NCBI GenBank assembly: GCA_903632075.3
Contig: CAHIKZ030000580.1
Location: forward strand, 953,001-1,017,000
From: Acanthosepion pharaonis
Taxonomy: Eukaryota; Mollusca; Cephalopoda; Sepiida; Sepiidae
Length of the DNA stretch: 64,000 nt
Reading direction: 5' to 3'
Part shown: positions 10,301 through 22,499 of the stretch, piece after piece
Layout of the letters: each line of letters starts with the position of its first letter
Position numbering within the stretch: the first letter of the stretch is position 1
The notes under the pieces: model-generated
The model's input: only the letters and a program-made list of their open reading frames with translations
Told to the model about the DNA's origin: nothing
Database searches by the model: none
Translations under genes and position numbers: made by a program

Positions 10301-11764
10301 AATTTATTTACAAATAACTGGAAAACAACTATTTTGCTCTTGATTAATAGATAAATACGTGACTATCAATGTATTTTTCTATTCAGTGTCATATTTCTGT
10401 TCAAAAGTTTGGCAGCCATACAACCTGTTTTTCTCTCATCACTTCTTCTTCTTTGTTCCTTTTAGATTTCTCTCGTTCATGCATTTATTTCTATTTACGT
10501 TTTCATCTCGTTAATTCTCCCTTTGCGTGATGTTGTACGTGATCATCATAAATACAAAGATACAACCGTGCAAGTTCTCTGATATCACAAGCGATAGTCT
10601 TCCTTTCTCTCTCCCGTGTATCTTCGATTGGTCAAATTTTGTGTCGCCACTCCATCCTACTTCCTATGTAAAGCAGCACTCAAGCATTAATATATCCGCC
10701 TGATTAAGAGCTTATAATTTGATAAGGACATGATACAATCAAACCTCTAAAAGTATGGACATACTAACACAGACAATAACTTCATAACGAGATAAGTAAT
10801 CTTGCAAATGTCCGAAACAATTGTGTGGAAACACTTTATTGAAACAGATATTTTCATTTGCAACAGTTCATTGCAACAAAATGGTGAGGATCAAAATCTA
10901 CAATAAATGAAGCAAACATTCTACAATTTCAAAACCAGAAAATATTGAAGTTATATTGTAGTGTTATAAAACACTGCACATCGATAATGCAGTGTTTGCA
11001 TGACAAATAAAGAAATAAGTTGAAATTAATTTTCCGATTTGTTTTCGCCTGAATCTTTATTAAGAAATATTTTGAGAATAAATGTATCAGTTTATATGCC
11101 AATAATAATATTTTTCTCTTACGAAACTCTTTTTCGTTCATTATTTTACTTAAAGTATATTATCGAGACAGGAGAAATACCACTTGAAGGACAGATGGGG
11201 ATTGGTTTTGTTCATCGACGTAACACATAAAGTATAACATCTTTTTTTTTTAAAACTAAATATCACTTAATACAAGGCTCAAAAGTCACCCAATTCAGAG
11301 GGTTACATTAAAATGGTAATGATGAATGAGATAAGTGATATGAATGGAAGACAGTAGGAATTTTGGAGATTATGTAGATAATGAGAAAAATGATGATTGA
11401 CTCCTGACTTGGCGAAATCAAGATTAAACTTCTTAGCGAAGCATTCAAACGGGAGTGACAGTTCTTGAGAAATATATATTTGAATGGAATTTCCGACTTA
11501 AATTGAAACGAGGGTGAATTGGCTCTGTGGAAGAAACTTGGCTTGTTCTAACCGTAAAGTTCTGAACTAATGGAACTAAAGAATGGAGCTCTTCTCAACA
11601 TCTGCCATGGAAATAGCGGTAGGCTTGCAATGTTTCATCTGTCGAGAAGAAATTATAGAATGGAAAATAAATCATCACCAACATGACTACGCTAACCATT
11701 TTGAATATTATCAAGGGAAGATTGAGTCGTTCCAGGTTAGATGAAGCATCAATACTAAATTCTT
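10300..11764. other. AT-rich unannotated sequence
   Basis: No recognisable gene or mobile element on either strand. Short open frames of 60-70 codons carry no motif. Confidence 0.5.
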
Positions 11765-11888
11765 GACCTAATTTGACTCTAGTAGAAATCCTCAGATACT
11801 TCCTACTAGTGAGTCGACCATTTTTCAGTTTCTTTACAAATGGACATCATATATGAAAATAAAGCTTACAGTTGCTTTAAATATGATT
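11765..11888 (+). repeat. Dispersed repeat copy, family D
   Basis: It aligns with 16021-16149: shared CCTAATYTGACTCTAG, GTGAGTCGACCA, and the ending GTTGCTTTAAATATGATT. Small indels near the middle separate the copies. Identity by eye is about 80 percent. Function and element class are unknown. Confidence 0.8.
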
Positions 11889-13140
11889 ATTTTTAATAAT
11901 TTTACTCAAAGTAAGGCAGTAAAGTCATTAAGACTCAAGGGCTTACTGAGTGTTAGAGAATATGAGAATAAATATTATTAAAGTGAGAGGGCGAGATCAA
12001 TAAATGAACAGGAATTAAGAAGACAGCGATTGATATTTTTTGAAGATTAAAGCTGACTGGAAAAGATTTACTTTTATTAAAGATTTCTTTTTAGAATTAT
12101 TTATAGACTAACAGAAAGAGGTTTCCACTTAAAATGAAATTAAAAACAATCTCACGAATCTTGATGTATCTTCAAATAAATTCTGTAATAACTTCATTTG
12201 ATCTTGACAAGAATATCTAATCAAACTGACCAATTGTTCGAGAACTCAATACGATCTTTTAGGAAAGAAAGAAAGAAAACAAGTTTAATCTGGCATTAGC
12301 GATTAAGAATTCTTGCTTCAAGGTTGAAAGTTGAATGAACACGATTTATAAAGTGGATGGACAGGAAGGGTCAAGCCTTTAAGGCAAACTGCATTAGATT
12401 TGGTATTCGCCAATCGTATAAATGTGTATGCGGGCAAAATATCCCTATGCAAATAAGTCGATATGTTGACACATACAACTTGAACATTCTCTTACTTAGA
12501 ACACACGCATAAACTGATATTCACATTGATATGATCTTTCACTTCAATTTGAAGATCCTAAGAATCATTCACAAGTGTTTCAGTAAATAGAAGTGGTTTT
12601 TTTTTCAACAAGTAATATCGGTAATAGTATTATTAAGAACGAAAATAGAGCAATGCAAAGTGTAGATTCCGAATATTCATGAATCACGCGGAAGTCACCA
12701 ACTCAACCATGTTAATCCATAGAAGACAATTTATCACAGCACCGAAGGAAAAAAGGCTAGATTTTTTTATAATCTGTTATATCACCATAGCATAGATGCT
12801 TTTTTTGTTGCTATGTGTATATCGAAAAGCAGGTGAATCTACATGTGTGCCCATCAGCCTGTTTTAATGCGTTTGCAAACGTAAACGTTTGTCTATACGG
12901 GAAAAAGGCAGATATTTTCTTACATGATGAATACCATCGAGGCACGTTTCTTTCAACGGTTTTAGTAACAGTGAATTACAGTTAATGATGACCTGGGCGA
13001 AGACAGACTTATGGCAGCTCATTCAGTCTCGATGACAAGTACAGGGAAAGGTTTTTTTCTTTGTTTTTCTTTAAGTTTATTTTTGCAGTAGACTTGCACA
13101 AATTCATATCAAATGCAAACTGATAATAAAAGATCGTAAT
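11889..13140. other. AT-rich unannotated sequence
   Basis: Nothing recognised except a short GAAA tandem near 12265. No domain-like open frame. Confidence 0.5.
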
Positions 13141-13149
13141 TCTTACCAG

Positions 13150-13465
13150 TACGCGTCTTCTTTCTTTCTTTCTTTCTTTCTTTCTTTATTTTCAACATTT
13201 TTATTTTTCATTTCGGATCATTTCTTACACTTTGTCTTCATTCTTTTATTTCCCTTTTTCTCTTCCGTTTTTTCTTCTGTGTCTTCTTTTTTTTCCCCCT
13301 CCATCACTTTCCTTTCTTTTTCCCTTGTTTCTTTATCTTTCTCGTTTCATTCCATTAATCTTCCGCTTCTTCATTTCTTTCTGTTTTTTCTTCTAATCAT
13401 GAAAACAAAATTGATCGCTTTTATGTTTTGTTTTTCCCTTTTTCTTTTTTTTCACTCCAAATGAC
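13150..13465 (+). repeat. Pyrimidine-rich tract starting with (TTTC)n
   Basis: It begins with about seven CTTT units near 13159-13187 and continues as T/C-rich sequence. The 61-codon open frame inside is Phe/Ser-rich for compositional reasons. Confidence 0.8.
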
Positions 13466-13469
13466 TGCA

Positions 13470-14280
13470 TTCGTATTCGCTCTTATTTATTTTTTAATTT
13501 TTACATTTCATTCATTTTTCAAACAAATCTAAATGTTACTCCCTTCCCAGCTTAATTTCTCTATCGAAGAGTAGATAATCAAACTGTTATTGCCAAAGCA
13601 GTTCATTCGCTACGCAACACGATTTCAAAAGTATCTCAGCAACGTTTGTAAACGCGTATTTGTAAGTCTAGATTAGTGGCAGAAGATAGAATCTTGGCTT
13701 TTATGTTAAATGCAATGTTTGTAAGTTCTTTATTCCCAGGCGCAGCATGGAGGAACCTCCGGGTTGTAACAAACTGAATCAGTTTGTAAGTCACAGCATA
13801 TCTGTTGTTTCTGTTAGACATAAAACTTATAAGCCATCTTTAAGTTTCTTTGACTTCTGCCAATAGCACTTTTCATTATATATAATAATAATTAATAGAA
13901 GAAAAACTTAACTTAAGAGTGTAAATATGAAGATGGATGAAGTGGAGGGGAGAAATATTTTTGTTTTTCAGCACTTTCTTAAGGACATTTTTTACAGTCA
14001 AAAACTACACTTGAAAATACAGCTGAAGCTTTATAATTAAAAGCATGATCTTCACTTCGGGACTGCTGTGGATTCCGGGATGAAATCCAGTCTCAAATGA
14101 ATGACAAACGCAGGAATGAAATATAGGAAATAAATGTATTGACGTAATAATACAATTGGTAATACGGTTAGTAGATCCAGAAATGCGGTTAGTAGCAATA
14201 ATAATATATATAGAGTCTGGGAAATTCAGTATCGAAGTATGACTTCCTTCTGAGTCAACGTGCTCGCAACTGTGACTCCT
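13470..14280. other. AT-rich unannotated sequence
   Basis: No gene or element recognised. It contains two spaced copies of GCGGTTAGTAG-like sequence near 14165-14195. Confidence 0.45.
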
Positions 14281-14289
14281 ACAAAGCGG

Positions 14290-14400
14290 TTACGTCACAC
14301 TCTCACTCTCTCACTGCCGGGTATTCACCGGCAGCAGTACAGGTACACAGTGGGCGAGTCCACTTGTATAAAAAGGGGTGGACCCCTTAACAGGGACAAA
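14290..14400 (+). promoter_or_regulatory. Candidate TATA-containing core promoter
   Basis: TATAAAAA at 14367-14374 is a strong TATA box. Upstream, TTACGTCA at 14290-14297 is the complement of a CRE-like TGACGTAA. A perfect 7-bp hairpin, CTGCCGG and CCGGCAG, lies at 14314-14334. Directly after the TATA box AAGGGG and CCCCTT (14374-14389) form another short stem. The block is less AT-rich than its flanks. No open frame of note follows, and the first ATG (about 14405) stops after two more codons. It may be the promoter of a retroelement terminal repeat or of an unrecognised gene. Confidence 0.35.
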
Positions 14401-14782
14401 AATAATGCAGATTTAAATTAGGATACTTTCATTTCAAGTCCTTTTTCTCTAGATTGGAAAATGTATATTTCTGCAGCATGTGTCTAGATTCTGGTTAAAA
14501 CTGTTGTATTCTTTATACGCTCAGATCATTTAAAATCTGCACCAACATCAAGTGAGAGGATAATTAAGCTTTATTTTTTATTAAACACTCTTTATTGTCT
14601 TAATCATTTTCTTAATCTCAGACTAGTTTGATATAGTACTGAATAGAAAGAAAAATAATATAGAAAGATTATGTTGTACCAATCTTAATCTTTTAAGAGG
14701 GAGTTATGTCTCTTGTAAATTCAACATCTTGACCTTAAATTGTGATTAATTCTGATCGCAGCTCGCTTCTAAATTCTTTCAA

Positions 14783-14848
14783 CCACGAAACATTTCATTA
14801 TATGTCATTTCTCTACCACGAAATATTTCATTATATGTCATTTTAATT
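14783..14848 (+). repeat. Two tandem copies of a 33-bp unit
   Basis: CCACGAAACATTTCATTATA and its continuation repeat once in tandem with few differences. Confidence 0.92.
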
Positions 14849-16020
14849 TATTCCTTTGCTGTAATATAATTTACCATTCAAGAAACGTAGATAACGCAGA
14901 GATTAAAACAATATATGTCATTGTCGACATCTTGAAAAGAACAAACATACACTGGCAGAGTATCAGAGATGCAAAAATAAACATTGGCATATCCAGATCA
15001 TTCTGCATAGAATTTATTTTGCTTACATCTTCAATTCTCTCTAGATTTATTTTCACAATCTTTGCTTCATACGTTTTTATTTACTTAGATTGAGAATCAC
15101 ATGAGCTGATTTTTCCCTAATCCATTGCGTCATTTTTCTTTTTTCCAAACCATCATTGGCTTCTGTTTGTTTTTTCTATTTCGTTCCTTTGTACATTTTT
15201 ACTCTTCATGCAATGATGTGTTTTTTTTTTTATTCTTGTCGTTATAATTATTTTTTATTTCTTGGTCTTCTAAAAAAAAAATGAACACATATTAATATCG
15301 TTATCTTACATGTTCACACCTGAATTGTCTGGTGGTCAATGGGGGTCAAGTGACAACAGGTCTCCTCAAATCGCTATGCCCTTGTACTGCTGTTATTTGG
15401 AAACACTGAAACGTCTTCTCAAATATCCAGTTTATTCAAAAACATTTTTGTAAATATCTGAAAATTCTTAGTGAAAAGTTTTTGAATGGAGTTATCTGTT
15501 TGAATCTCGAAATCCTAGAGTATTTTATTTTTTGCATTTTCTAGGACACACTATTTTGCATTTATACAATTTATCAGCAATTTGTTTGCACAAATCTCCT
15601 TTCTCTTGTGCCTGTCTTACATTCCATTTGGGATAATTTGCTGAATTCCCATATAATATTGAGTTTCGTCTCCTCCATACAAACATCATTTCCTGTGTTA
15701 TGTGAATCCTCGCCTTAAAGCAATTGATATATTGAAGATATATCTATCTAGGTTTCTAATGATAAGAGATTTTGTTTCTCTTCAGATAGGTTCCGTGTAG
15801 CGAAATCTAAGTTGTTTTTCGTTCGTGATTGTTTCTCTTTGTCTTTTAAGACTTCTTTCAATGTTTTTTTTTTCTTTTCAGGTTTTTCTTTATTGGACGA
15901 GTTTCTCATCATTTCCTTGTGTAATAACCGTGTATATGTTGTTATGACCTTTTCTACTGTGTTGTGAATTGTTTCCGAAACTAGCTAATTGGACAAGTCT
16001 TATTATTTTACACATGTTGG
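14849..16020. other. AT-rich unannotated sequence
   Basis: No gene or mobile element recognised. T-rich runs near 15220 and 15860. Confidence 0.5.
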
Positions 16021-16149
16021 CCTAATCTGACTCTAGCAGAAGGCCTCAGATATTTCTCTGAGTGATATAGTGAGTCGACCACTTTTCAATTTCTTTAGCA
16101 ATTGACATCACATATAAAAATAATGCTTAGAGTTGCTTTAAATATGATT
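16021..16149 (+). repeat. Dispersed repeat copy, family D
   Basis: Second copy of the 11765-11888 sequence, same orientation. Confidence 0.8.
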
Positions 16150-16431
16150 TTAGTGAAATCTAGTGACAGCAAGTCTTCATAATACTCCAGTAATCTTCAT
16201 ACGTCTACATATTTCACAACATTTTCTTACTTTTAACCGTCCATTTACATTATGAACACACAGTCATTTGCAGTCATCTTTCTGGTCTATCACCTTTCCT
16301 TCACAGCTATGTATGTTTTCTTTTGTTTTCTTTCCCAGTTATTTTGCGGCTTTCATTTATAATGTTATTTGGCAATTTCAACTTTGCCTCTGCAAGGTAA
16401 TATTTACCTTTTTTTAATAGATGTTAACCCT

Positions 16432-16560
16432 GGTCACCTCGGCGTGGTGTAATGTTAACAAGCTTGTCTCGATAAAACTGTTACAACTGAATTGTGAGTT
16501 CGATCCTCACTGGGTGCCCCATACTTTCGGCCTTGTGTCACATCTACGCTTTAAAAAAAT
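16432..16560 (+). repeat. tRNA-derived SINE
   Basis: A tRNA-like head begins at GGTCACC (16432). The T arm is perfect: GTGAG at 16494 pairs with CTCAC at 16506 around TTCGATC, and box B reads GAGTTCGATCC. The acceptor end GGTGCCC at 16513-16519 pairs with GGTCACC at six of seven positions. The D and anticodon arms are degraded. A non-tRNA body with TTTCGGCCTTGTG follows. This head-plus-body layout is typical of SINEs transcribed by RNA polymerase III and moved by LINE reverse transcriptase. Confidence 0.6.
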
Positions 16561-17191
16561 CATTATAAATATTAAATCTACAGTGTGATTGAAATGTAAC
16601 TCTGCGTTTTAAAATACTTATAATTTACTTATTAACTATAATTTTTACAAGAAATGAATATGAGAGGAAAGCGTTTAGCATTATGTTTTATTTAAAAATC
16701 GGTATGGGAAACAGATTTCTCTATCAGCTTCTCACCTCAACTGATTTCACCAGGAAGACAACTTCTTGTATTCGCCCTTCAAATTTGGAATAATAGACTT
16801 TTCAATCACTCTGCATTTTAACTTTAGCGTAATTCTAATTTGTTTTATGTTATTTTTATTAGATATGATGTTTCCATTTTAAAATATTCCCTATGCAAAC
16901 GAATTTAATCTGTCATTCAAATTCTCAATTAAACTTTTTTCTCCTTTTGTCCATTGCATTTTTCTGTTCCCTTTGTTCTTTGATCACCTCACTCACATTT
17001 CTGTCCTCTTTATTAAAATTAAATTATTGTGAATTCAGTGTCTAGTTTTTCAAATTAGACGGTAATTTTTCACAAATCTAATAAATGAAAGTCCTTTCGT
17101 TCTTTTTTTCTTTAAACTTAAAATAAAGATATGGATACTGAAAATTCCTTTACCAAACCAATTTACTAAAATCTAACAAATGAGCAAGCAT
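16561..17191. other. AT-rich unannotated sequence
   Basis: Nothing recognisable apart from T-rich runs. No motif-bearing open frame. Confidence 0.5.
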
Positions 17192-17502
17192 TATACACGG
17201 TGCGATGAGTAAATTATCGTCATTTCAGATTTTTAATTTCGCGCATGCGCATTGTTTGTTTTCGATTTTATCGGCTGCACAATATAGTGGGGTCAGTTTG
17301 GCACCGTCTGTGAGATAAAGAGCCCAATGACGCAATTCATTCCGCCAGAAATTTGGAAGCGGCATGCTATATAGCTTGACATTCGTGTCGGAAGCTCCAA
17401 TACGAACATTTCTGAGTGTTTGGGTGTCAATCTAAGAACAGTGCAAAGGATTCGGAAAGAGTTGGGTGTGTATAATAGTGATTACGAAGGTACGGCTACT
17501 CG

Positions 17503-17540
17503 GAAAACTCACTCTGATTTAACAATCAGAGTGAGTTTTC
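17503..17540. repeat. Perfect 17-bp hairpin inside the deleted mariner
   Basis: GAAAACTCACTCTGATT at 17503-17519 is followed by loop TAAC and its exact reverse complement at 17524-17540. It lies where the transposase reading frame is interrupted. Confidence 0.97.
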
Positions 17541-17828
17541 TGATTTTTAATGTTTAATGATAAGAGAAGAACTCCTAAATTCAACTCTGACAGCATGTAT
17601 CAAGTGCCTTAACGAGGTAGTGGCTGTTGGAAAACCCAATATCTAACAACATTACTCTGCCTCACAAGCAGGAGAACCCAGTCACTGCTGTCAGATAATT
17701 TCTGCGACTACATCACCCCTTACATGTGGTCACCTAATTCCTCAGTCTGCAAACTCCTTGATTATTATATTTGGGATGCAGTTGAGCGAGAGACTAAAAG
17801 AACTTCTTGTAACACCAAAGATGAACTG

Positions 17829-17896
17829 AAGACAAGGATTATGACACCATCTTAAACAAGAAGACAAGGATTATGACACCATCTTAAACAAGAAGA
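17829..17896 (+). repeat. Two tandem copies of a 32-bp unit in the mariner relic
   Basis: ACAAGGATTATGACACCATC plus TTAAACAAGAAG occurs twice in a row. It corresponds to the transposase C-terminal region and was duplicated after the gene had died. Confidence 0.95.
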
Positions 17897-18117
17897 CCGT
17901 CCAGAAGCCAATGGCGATTTTATTGAAAAAATTTACTCTTTAGTATTTCAAGACGTTTTTGAGTAATTTTGGTAAATATATTTATTAAAATGAGATGACG
18001 GTGTTATTTTCATTTTTGTGGGAATTTAGACGACAATTTATTCATCGCACCCTGTATATCTTATTGGCAGGACAGAAAAACTTTCAGTACTCGATTTTTA
18101 TGATGTTTTTTTCACTT

Positions 18118-18120
18118 TCT

Positions 18121-18162
<42 letters not shown>

Positions 18163-18172
18163 TACACACACA
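18118..18172 (+). repeat. (CT)n followed by (CA)n
   Basis: About 11 CT units, then about 10 CA units with a TA interruption. It starts 60 bp after the end of the mariner-type element. Confidence 0.95.
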
Positions 18173-18179
18173 TGCAGGC

Positions 18180-18870
18180 ACACACAACTATACAAAAAAT
18201 TATAAGAAACCGAATAAATCGATAAATATTTACAAAAACAAGCAAATTAATCACTTCTTAAGAAAAACTAAAAATCTCTAACATGATCACCACAAAATCA
18301 AAACTTCAACAATTATTATTATCTATGGATTTACTTGCTTTCTTCGAGAATATATTTCTGATAATTCAGACCACATATACATTCGATAGAGAACTACTAC
18401 ATTATCGCTCCGATTAAGTTATAATTTATTCAATAACTGTACAATTAAATTGCATATCACCAACTAAAATGCAACAAGAAATCAAACAAAAACTGATAAT
18501 CTGAATATGCTATAACATATAAGCAATGAAAACGACTACAATACTATAAATATTAAACATAAAAACCAAACCAAACCAAAACACATTTCAAAAGTGGTTG
18601 AACTACATGAATTCCCTTCGCGCTAGTACGATTATATTGGCTGGTGTTCACATTGATTTAACATATCGGTCTGGGCATTTCTATGACTTACTTGAACCTG
18701 TCGATGGTATTATACTAATCGAACACAATAAAGTTTAGTGATAGGCCTCGAAACTATGTATAAACAAAATATGAATAGTATCCATATTCGTATTTTTGTT
18801 CAAAATGTTGTCTCGTAAGCAACATCATTAAGTTGCAAAATGAATGTGCCACAAGTCTACTCAGGGAATA
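18180..18870. other. AT-rich unannotated sequence
   Basis: No gene or element recognised. A few AAACC repeats occur near 18550. Confidence 0.5.
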
Positions 18871-19119
18871 GATGATATCAACACCAATTTTAGATTGTAA
18901 GCTTATAAATTCTTTTTTAGGAAAGTAGCAAGAATGCATTCACAATACTGAAAATTATTTATGTATCTAAGGAAGAGGCATTAGGATTCGTCTTTGATTT
19001 AGGAATATTAATGCTACACCAGTAACTATTGATTTCTGCACGGACTAAAATACGTGCCTATATTGAAATTATATTTTCTTCCTTTTTTTGTAGCTGCATG
19101 TTCGATATTGTTTGATTTG
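18871..19119 (+). repeat. Dispersed repeat copy, family E
   Basis: It aligns over about 250 bp with 34821-35068: GATGATA at the start, CACCAATTTTAGATTG, GCAAGAATGC, TTGGAATATTAATG/TAGGAATATTAATG, TACACCA and GTAGCTGCATGTT at the end. Identity by eye is around 75-80 percent. No coding signal is visible. The class is unknown. Confidence 0.75.
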
Positions 19120-20140
19120 TGAAAATAATATCTCATTATCGTTAAGAAGGTTGACTCAACAAGAAATCAATGTCTGCCTTTCAAATTACGATTTTGAATA
19201 TAGATTGATATTGTTTATGAATTGAGAGAACAAAGTACATTACCTCATTTATAATTAATTACATTCTCCAAAAACTAAAATAAAATAAACATCTATAGTA
19301 TTTATATTTTTCCCACGAGGTAAATCTGTTGGTCTTTCTTAAGCACCAATTTTAAATCATTTAATTCAATTTAAAACATTGCCCTGGATTTAATGAAATC
19401 GAATTCTAACAGCGTACAGATGAATGAATCACTCATTAAAATCGCTAAAGCAACATTTTTATTCGAAGTGCTAGCAATACGAGGAGCTGGATGACTCCCT
19501 TTACAAAATATGACAAAATTACCGATGAACAAAGAAAAAAACCATAAAATATCTATTTTTTAGGATATTGATAAACAAAGAACAACCATAAAAATACCAA
19601 TTTTAGTTTGAAAAAATCAAAATTCAATTTCCGAAATGTTTAGCGTTAGTCTATCTATATGATAAATACTACTGAATATAATAATTTACCATTATTCTGC
19701 ATAGATTACAGTGTCTTTCTTGTTTATACAGTTATTTATTTTAGGTGTGCAACTGTATAAAAAATATTAGTTATTGATTTGCTCTTGAAAATTAATTACA
19801 AAAAGAAAAGACAAATGAACAGTGGGTTTGCTGCCGAATGAGGTTCTTATACTTTGGAGAAGAATGCGCAAAAGCAAAACTTTTTCAAAATCTAAATCTT
19901 CTTTTTAAACGAACCTGAATTCGTACACAACCATAAATATATGTTCTATTAACGACATGTTTGAAGATTATTTTTAAGAAGGAATAGGTTTGTGAAGAGA
20001 ACATAAAACAGTTAATTAACTGATATTTCTTCGATTTCTTAAAATTCTTTAGTTCCTGTGAATGCATAATGTGCATTTTTGTCTATTAGCGATTATCATG
20101 GGAAACATCATGACCGGGTGTTGAGAGGGTTTTTTTTTCA
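19120..20140. other. AT-rich unannotated sequence
   Basis: No gene or mobile element recognised in this kilobase. Confidence 0.5.
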
Positions 20141-21380
20141 TTAGGACCTTGAATAGGTTCTCGATGTTTTCCAACAGATGGCGTTCCTAGAACTGCGTAT
20201 GAGTAGTTTCAGATGGTAACGCATCTATAAGGAAGTACTATAAGCAAGCTTGAAATTCAGTGTATGTCGTTTCGCCGAAGTGTAAACAACTTTGTTTTTC
20301 ATAGCATTAAACATGTCGGATTTCGTGTCAAAGAAAGTGTATTTGTGGGGAATTTTACTGCACTACTTTATTCAAACGAAATCTGCAGCTGAATCAAACA
20401 TAATTCTTATTGAGACTTATGGCGACCATGCTCTGCCGATAACAACATGTAGATATTGGTTTAGACGCTTACAAAATAACGATTTTGATGTTGAAGATAA
20501 AGAACGCTCTGGCACACCGAAAATGTTTGAAGACGAAGAATTGGAGGCTTTACTTCATGAAGACTCATGTCAGACGCAAGCTTAACTTGCTGAATCACTA
20601 GGAGTTGAGCATACAACAGTTTCGAAACATTTGAAACCATTAGGAATGATTCAAAAGCAAGGCCATTGAGTGCCGTACGAACTGAAGCCGAGAGAAGTCG
20701 AACATCACGTCTTGTCACGTGTTAACAGCTGCTTCAACGGCAGAAAAGGAAATGTTTTTTGCATCGTATCGTGACCGGCGATGAAAATTGAATACACTGC
20801 GATAACCCTAAGCGTAGAATATGGTGGGGTAAGTTCGGCTATGCATCCATGGTTCGAAGCTTCTGCTCTGTATTTGGTTGGATCAGCTGGGTGAGCTGCT
20901 CAAACCGACCGAAAACCATCACGGGAGATCGCTATCGACTACAATTGATGTCTTTGATCCGGGAATGGAAGAAAAAACGGCCGCTATACGAGCAGAAACA
21001 CGACAAAGTGATTTTGCAACATGACAACTCTAGGCCACATGTTACAAAACTGGTGAAAACCTACTTGGAAACGCTTAAATAGGGCGTCCTACCTCACCTG
21101 CCGTATTCACCAGATATTGCCACGTCCGATTATCACTTGTTCCGATGGCACATGGTCTGGCTGAGCAGCTCTTTCATTTTTATGAAGATGCCAAAAGACT
21201 CGTGGTTAGTCTCAAAAGACGCGTCATTTTTCCGACGTGGAATTCAAATACTGCCAGAAAGATGGGAAAATGTAGTGGCTAGCGATAGACAATACTTTCA
21301 ATGACATGATTCTTACTAATTTTTGTGAATAAAACATTACTTTTTATGAAAAATCATCGAGAACTTATTCAAGGTCCTAA
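20141..21380 (+). mobile_element. Decayed mariner transposon with both terminal repeats
   Basis: The left end TTAGGACCTTGAATAGGTTC matches the reverse complement of the right end, TTAGGACCTTGAATAAGTTC, and the match continues through CTCGATG, so the inverted repeats are about 27-30 bp. The right flank is TA and the left flank is CA, consistent with a mutated TA duplication. The length of about 1240 bp is normal for mariner. The transposase inside is heavily damaged. Confidence 0.9.
20313..21303 (+). pseudogene. Mariner transposase pseudogene
   Basis: The start at 20313 (MSDFVSKKVYLWGILLHYF) begins the two helix-turn-helix DNA-binding domain: ETYGDHALPITTCRYWFRRL, then DVEDKERSGTPK. A stop at 20583 interrupts Q-T-Q-A before LAESLGVEHTTVSKHL, and another stop replaces the Trp before VPYELKPRE. 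Frameshifts follow near 20745, 20850 and 20920. Catalytic motifs are still visible: TGDEN (first Asp), HDNSRPH (second Asp, near 21020) and YSPDIATSDYHLF (third Asp, near 21105-21145). Stops also interrupt IHCDNPKRR and the run before GVLPHLPYSPD. The carboxy end ILPERWENVVASDRQYFQ reaches about 21300. It cannot encode active transposase. Confidence 0.88.
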
Positions 21381-22260
21381 TAATTTAAAATATGAGTCAA
21401 CTAAGGAAACTTGGGAGCCACTTTTAGATACTTAGGGGTACTCTCAATCGGAGAACATCTGCACAGACTAGGTTACCTAACCTGAAGGCTAGAAGTGACC
21501 CATCCGCAAGATTATGCGTTGCTTTTATGAAATACCTATAACCATACATATGGGGCATATTTTGTTCCTGGTATACCCTTATCTGATTGGGTATCATGAT
21601 GGGTATACACATTCGTATCACAGTTTGACTTTCATAGCGTTCTGTTCTACTACTAAGTTACGTGTCATACGGGATACAAACATAGGCGATCAATGTCTCT
21701 TTCGATTAATGACGTCTAGACAGGAAATTTTCACCCAGTAGGCTGCGGTTTCTTTCTGCGCTAGACTGGTTACCACCCAATGCTATAGGACCCAGTCTGT
21801 TCAACTCATCGTTGGGGTGGGTAGAAAAGATGGATTCATATCTTTCACAAGAGCATACCAGTGCCACTTTATTGGTCTTTCCTCTTCTGTCATTCTCTCT
21901 ATTAAATAATGATAATAATATTATGAATATTAAGTAGACAAAAGGAAAACGTAGTGAATCACGTGGCTCTTTGACAAAACCATAATGCTGGCTGGAAAGA
22001 TTCAAAGAAAACAGCAAATATTTCAGTGCAATACATTTTTCTGAATGATTATCCTTTAAGCTTTAGTTTCTCAACTTTTATGTTTACTGCATTTTCTTTC
22101 TCTCTTTTTTTTTTAATACTTCAACACAAAATTGCATTGAAGCATGAAACAGAATGTCGCCGCTTAGTGTTGACCTCAGTACAAACTTTTATATTTACAT
22201 ACGGTCGATCATCTGATATTGAGCACTTTTACCTATAAATATAGCATATCTTAAAACTAT
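21381..22260. other. Unannotated sequence with a possible old repeat
   Basis: The string AGATTCATATCTTTCRCAAG near 21835 recurs near 24505 with related flanks, which hints at a dispersed repeat. No gene was recognised; the 103-codon minus-strand open frame at 21706-22017 has no motif I know. Confidence 0.35.
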
Positions 22261-22268
22261 ATTTCTTA

Positions 22269-22269
<1 letters not shown>

Positions 22270-22330
<61 letters not shown>
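22270..22330. repeat. (CA)n followed by (TA)n
   Basis: About 16 CA units then about 15 TA units. Confidence 0.97.
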
Positions 22331-22335
<5 letters not shown>

Positions 22336-22499
22336 GTGTTTTTATAGGTTATAACAAGATTATTTTCGAAACAGTTGATATTCATTTTAATAAAAAAATC
22401 ATCTCAATCTAGGCAACAAGAGATTATTGATTGTGAAAGAAGCAAAGAAAGGATTATTGAGGAGAAAAGGAAATAACGGAACGGGATTCAATTACAATT

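Larger units (their letters stand above)
17327..17935 (+). pseudogene. Mariner-type transposase remnant (N and C termini only)
   Basis: From the ATG at 17327 the frame reads a helix-turn-helix DNA-binding region, with ECLGVNLRTVQRIRKELG then SDYEGTATRKTHSD, and a stop codon about 15 codons in. The sequence then breaks at the hairpin 17503-17540. A short piece DKRRTPKF near 17560 belongs to the next part of the family. The rest of the catalytic core is missing up to a C-terminal piece at about 17660-17850 that reads LLSDNFCDYITPYMWSPN and DYYIWDAVERETKR. The last segment keeps the third acidic catalytic residue; the first two acidic residues are deleted. The gene is therefore inactive. Assignment rests on recognising the family pattern by eye. 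Confidence 0.75.
17194..18056 (+). mobile_element. Internally deleted mariner-type DNA transposon
   Basis: The ends are inverted repeats of about 27 bp: TACACGGTGCGATGAGTAAA on the left and, reverse-complemented, TACAGGGTGCGATGAATAAA on the right. TA dinucleotides lie outside both ends (17192-17193, 18057-18058), as expected for Tc1/mariner target duplication. The interior keeps only the first and last parts of a transposase. The 863-bp length is well short of a full element with transposase. A 17-bp perfect hairpin sits at the join, and a 32-bp tandem duplication lies near the right end. It cannot move without a helper transposase. Confidence 0.85.

Noticed and set aside
21706..22017. 103-codon minus-strand frame
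   Set aside because: No motif; part may belong to an old repeat shared with 24505.
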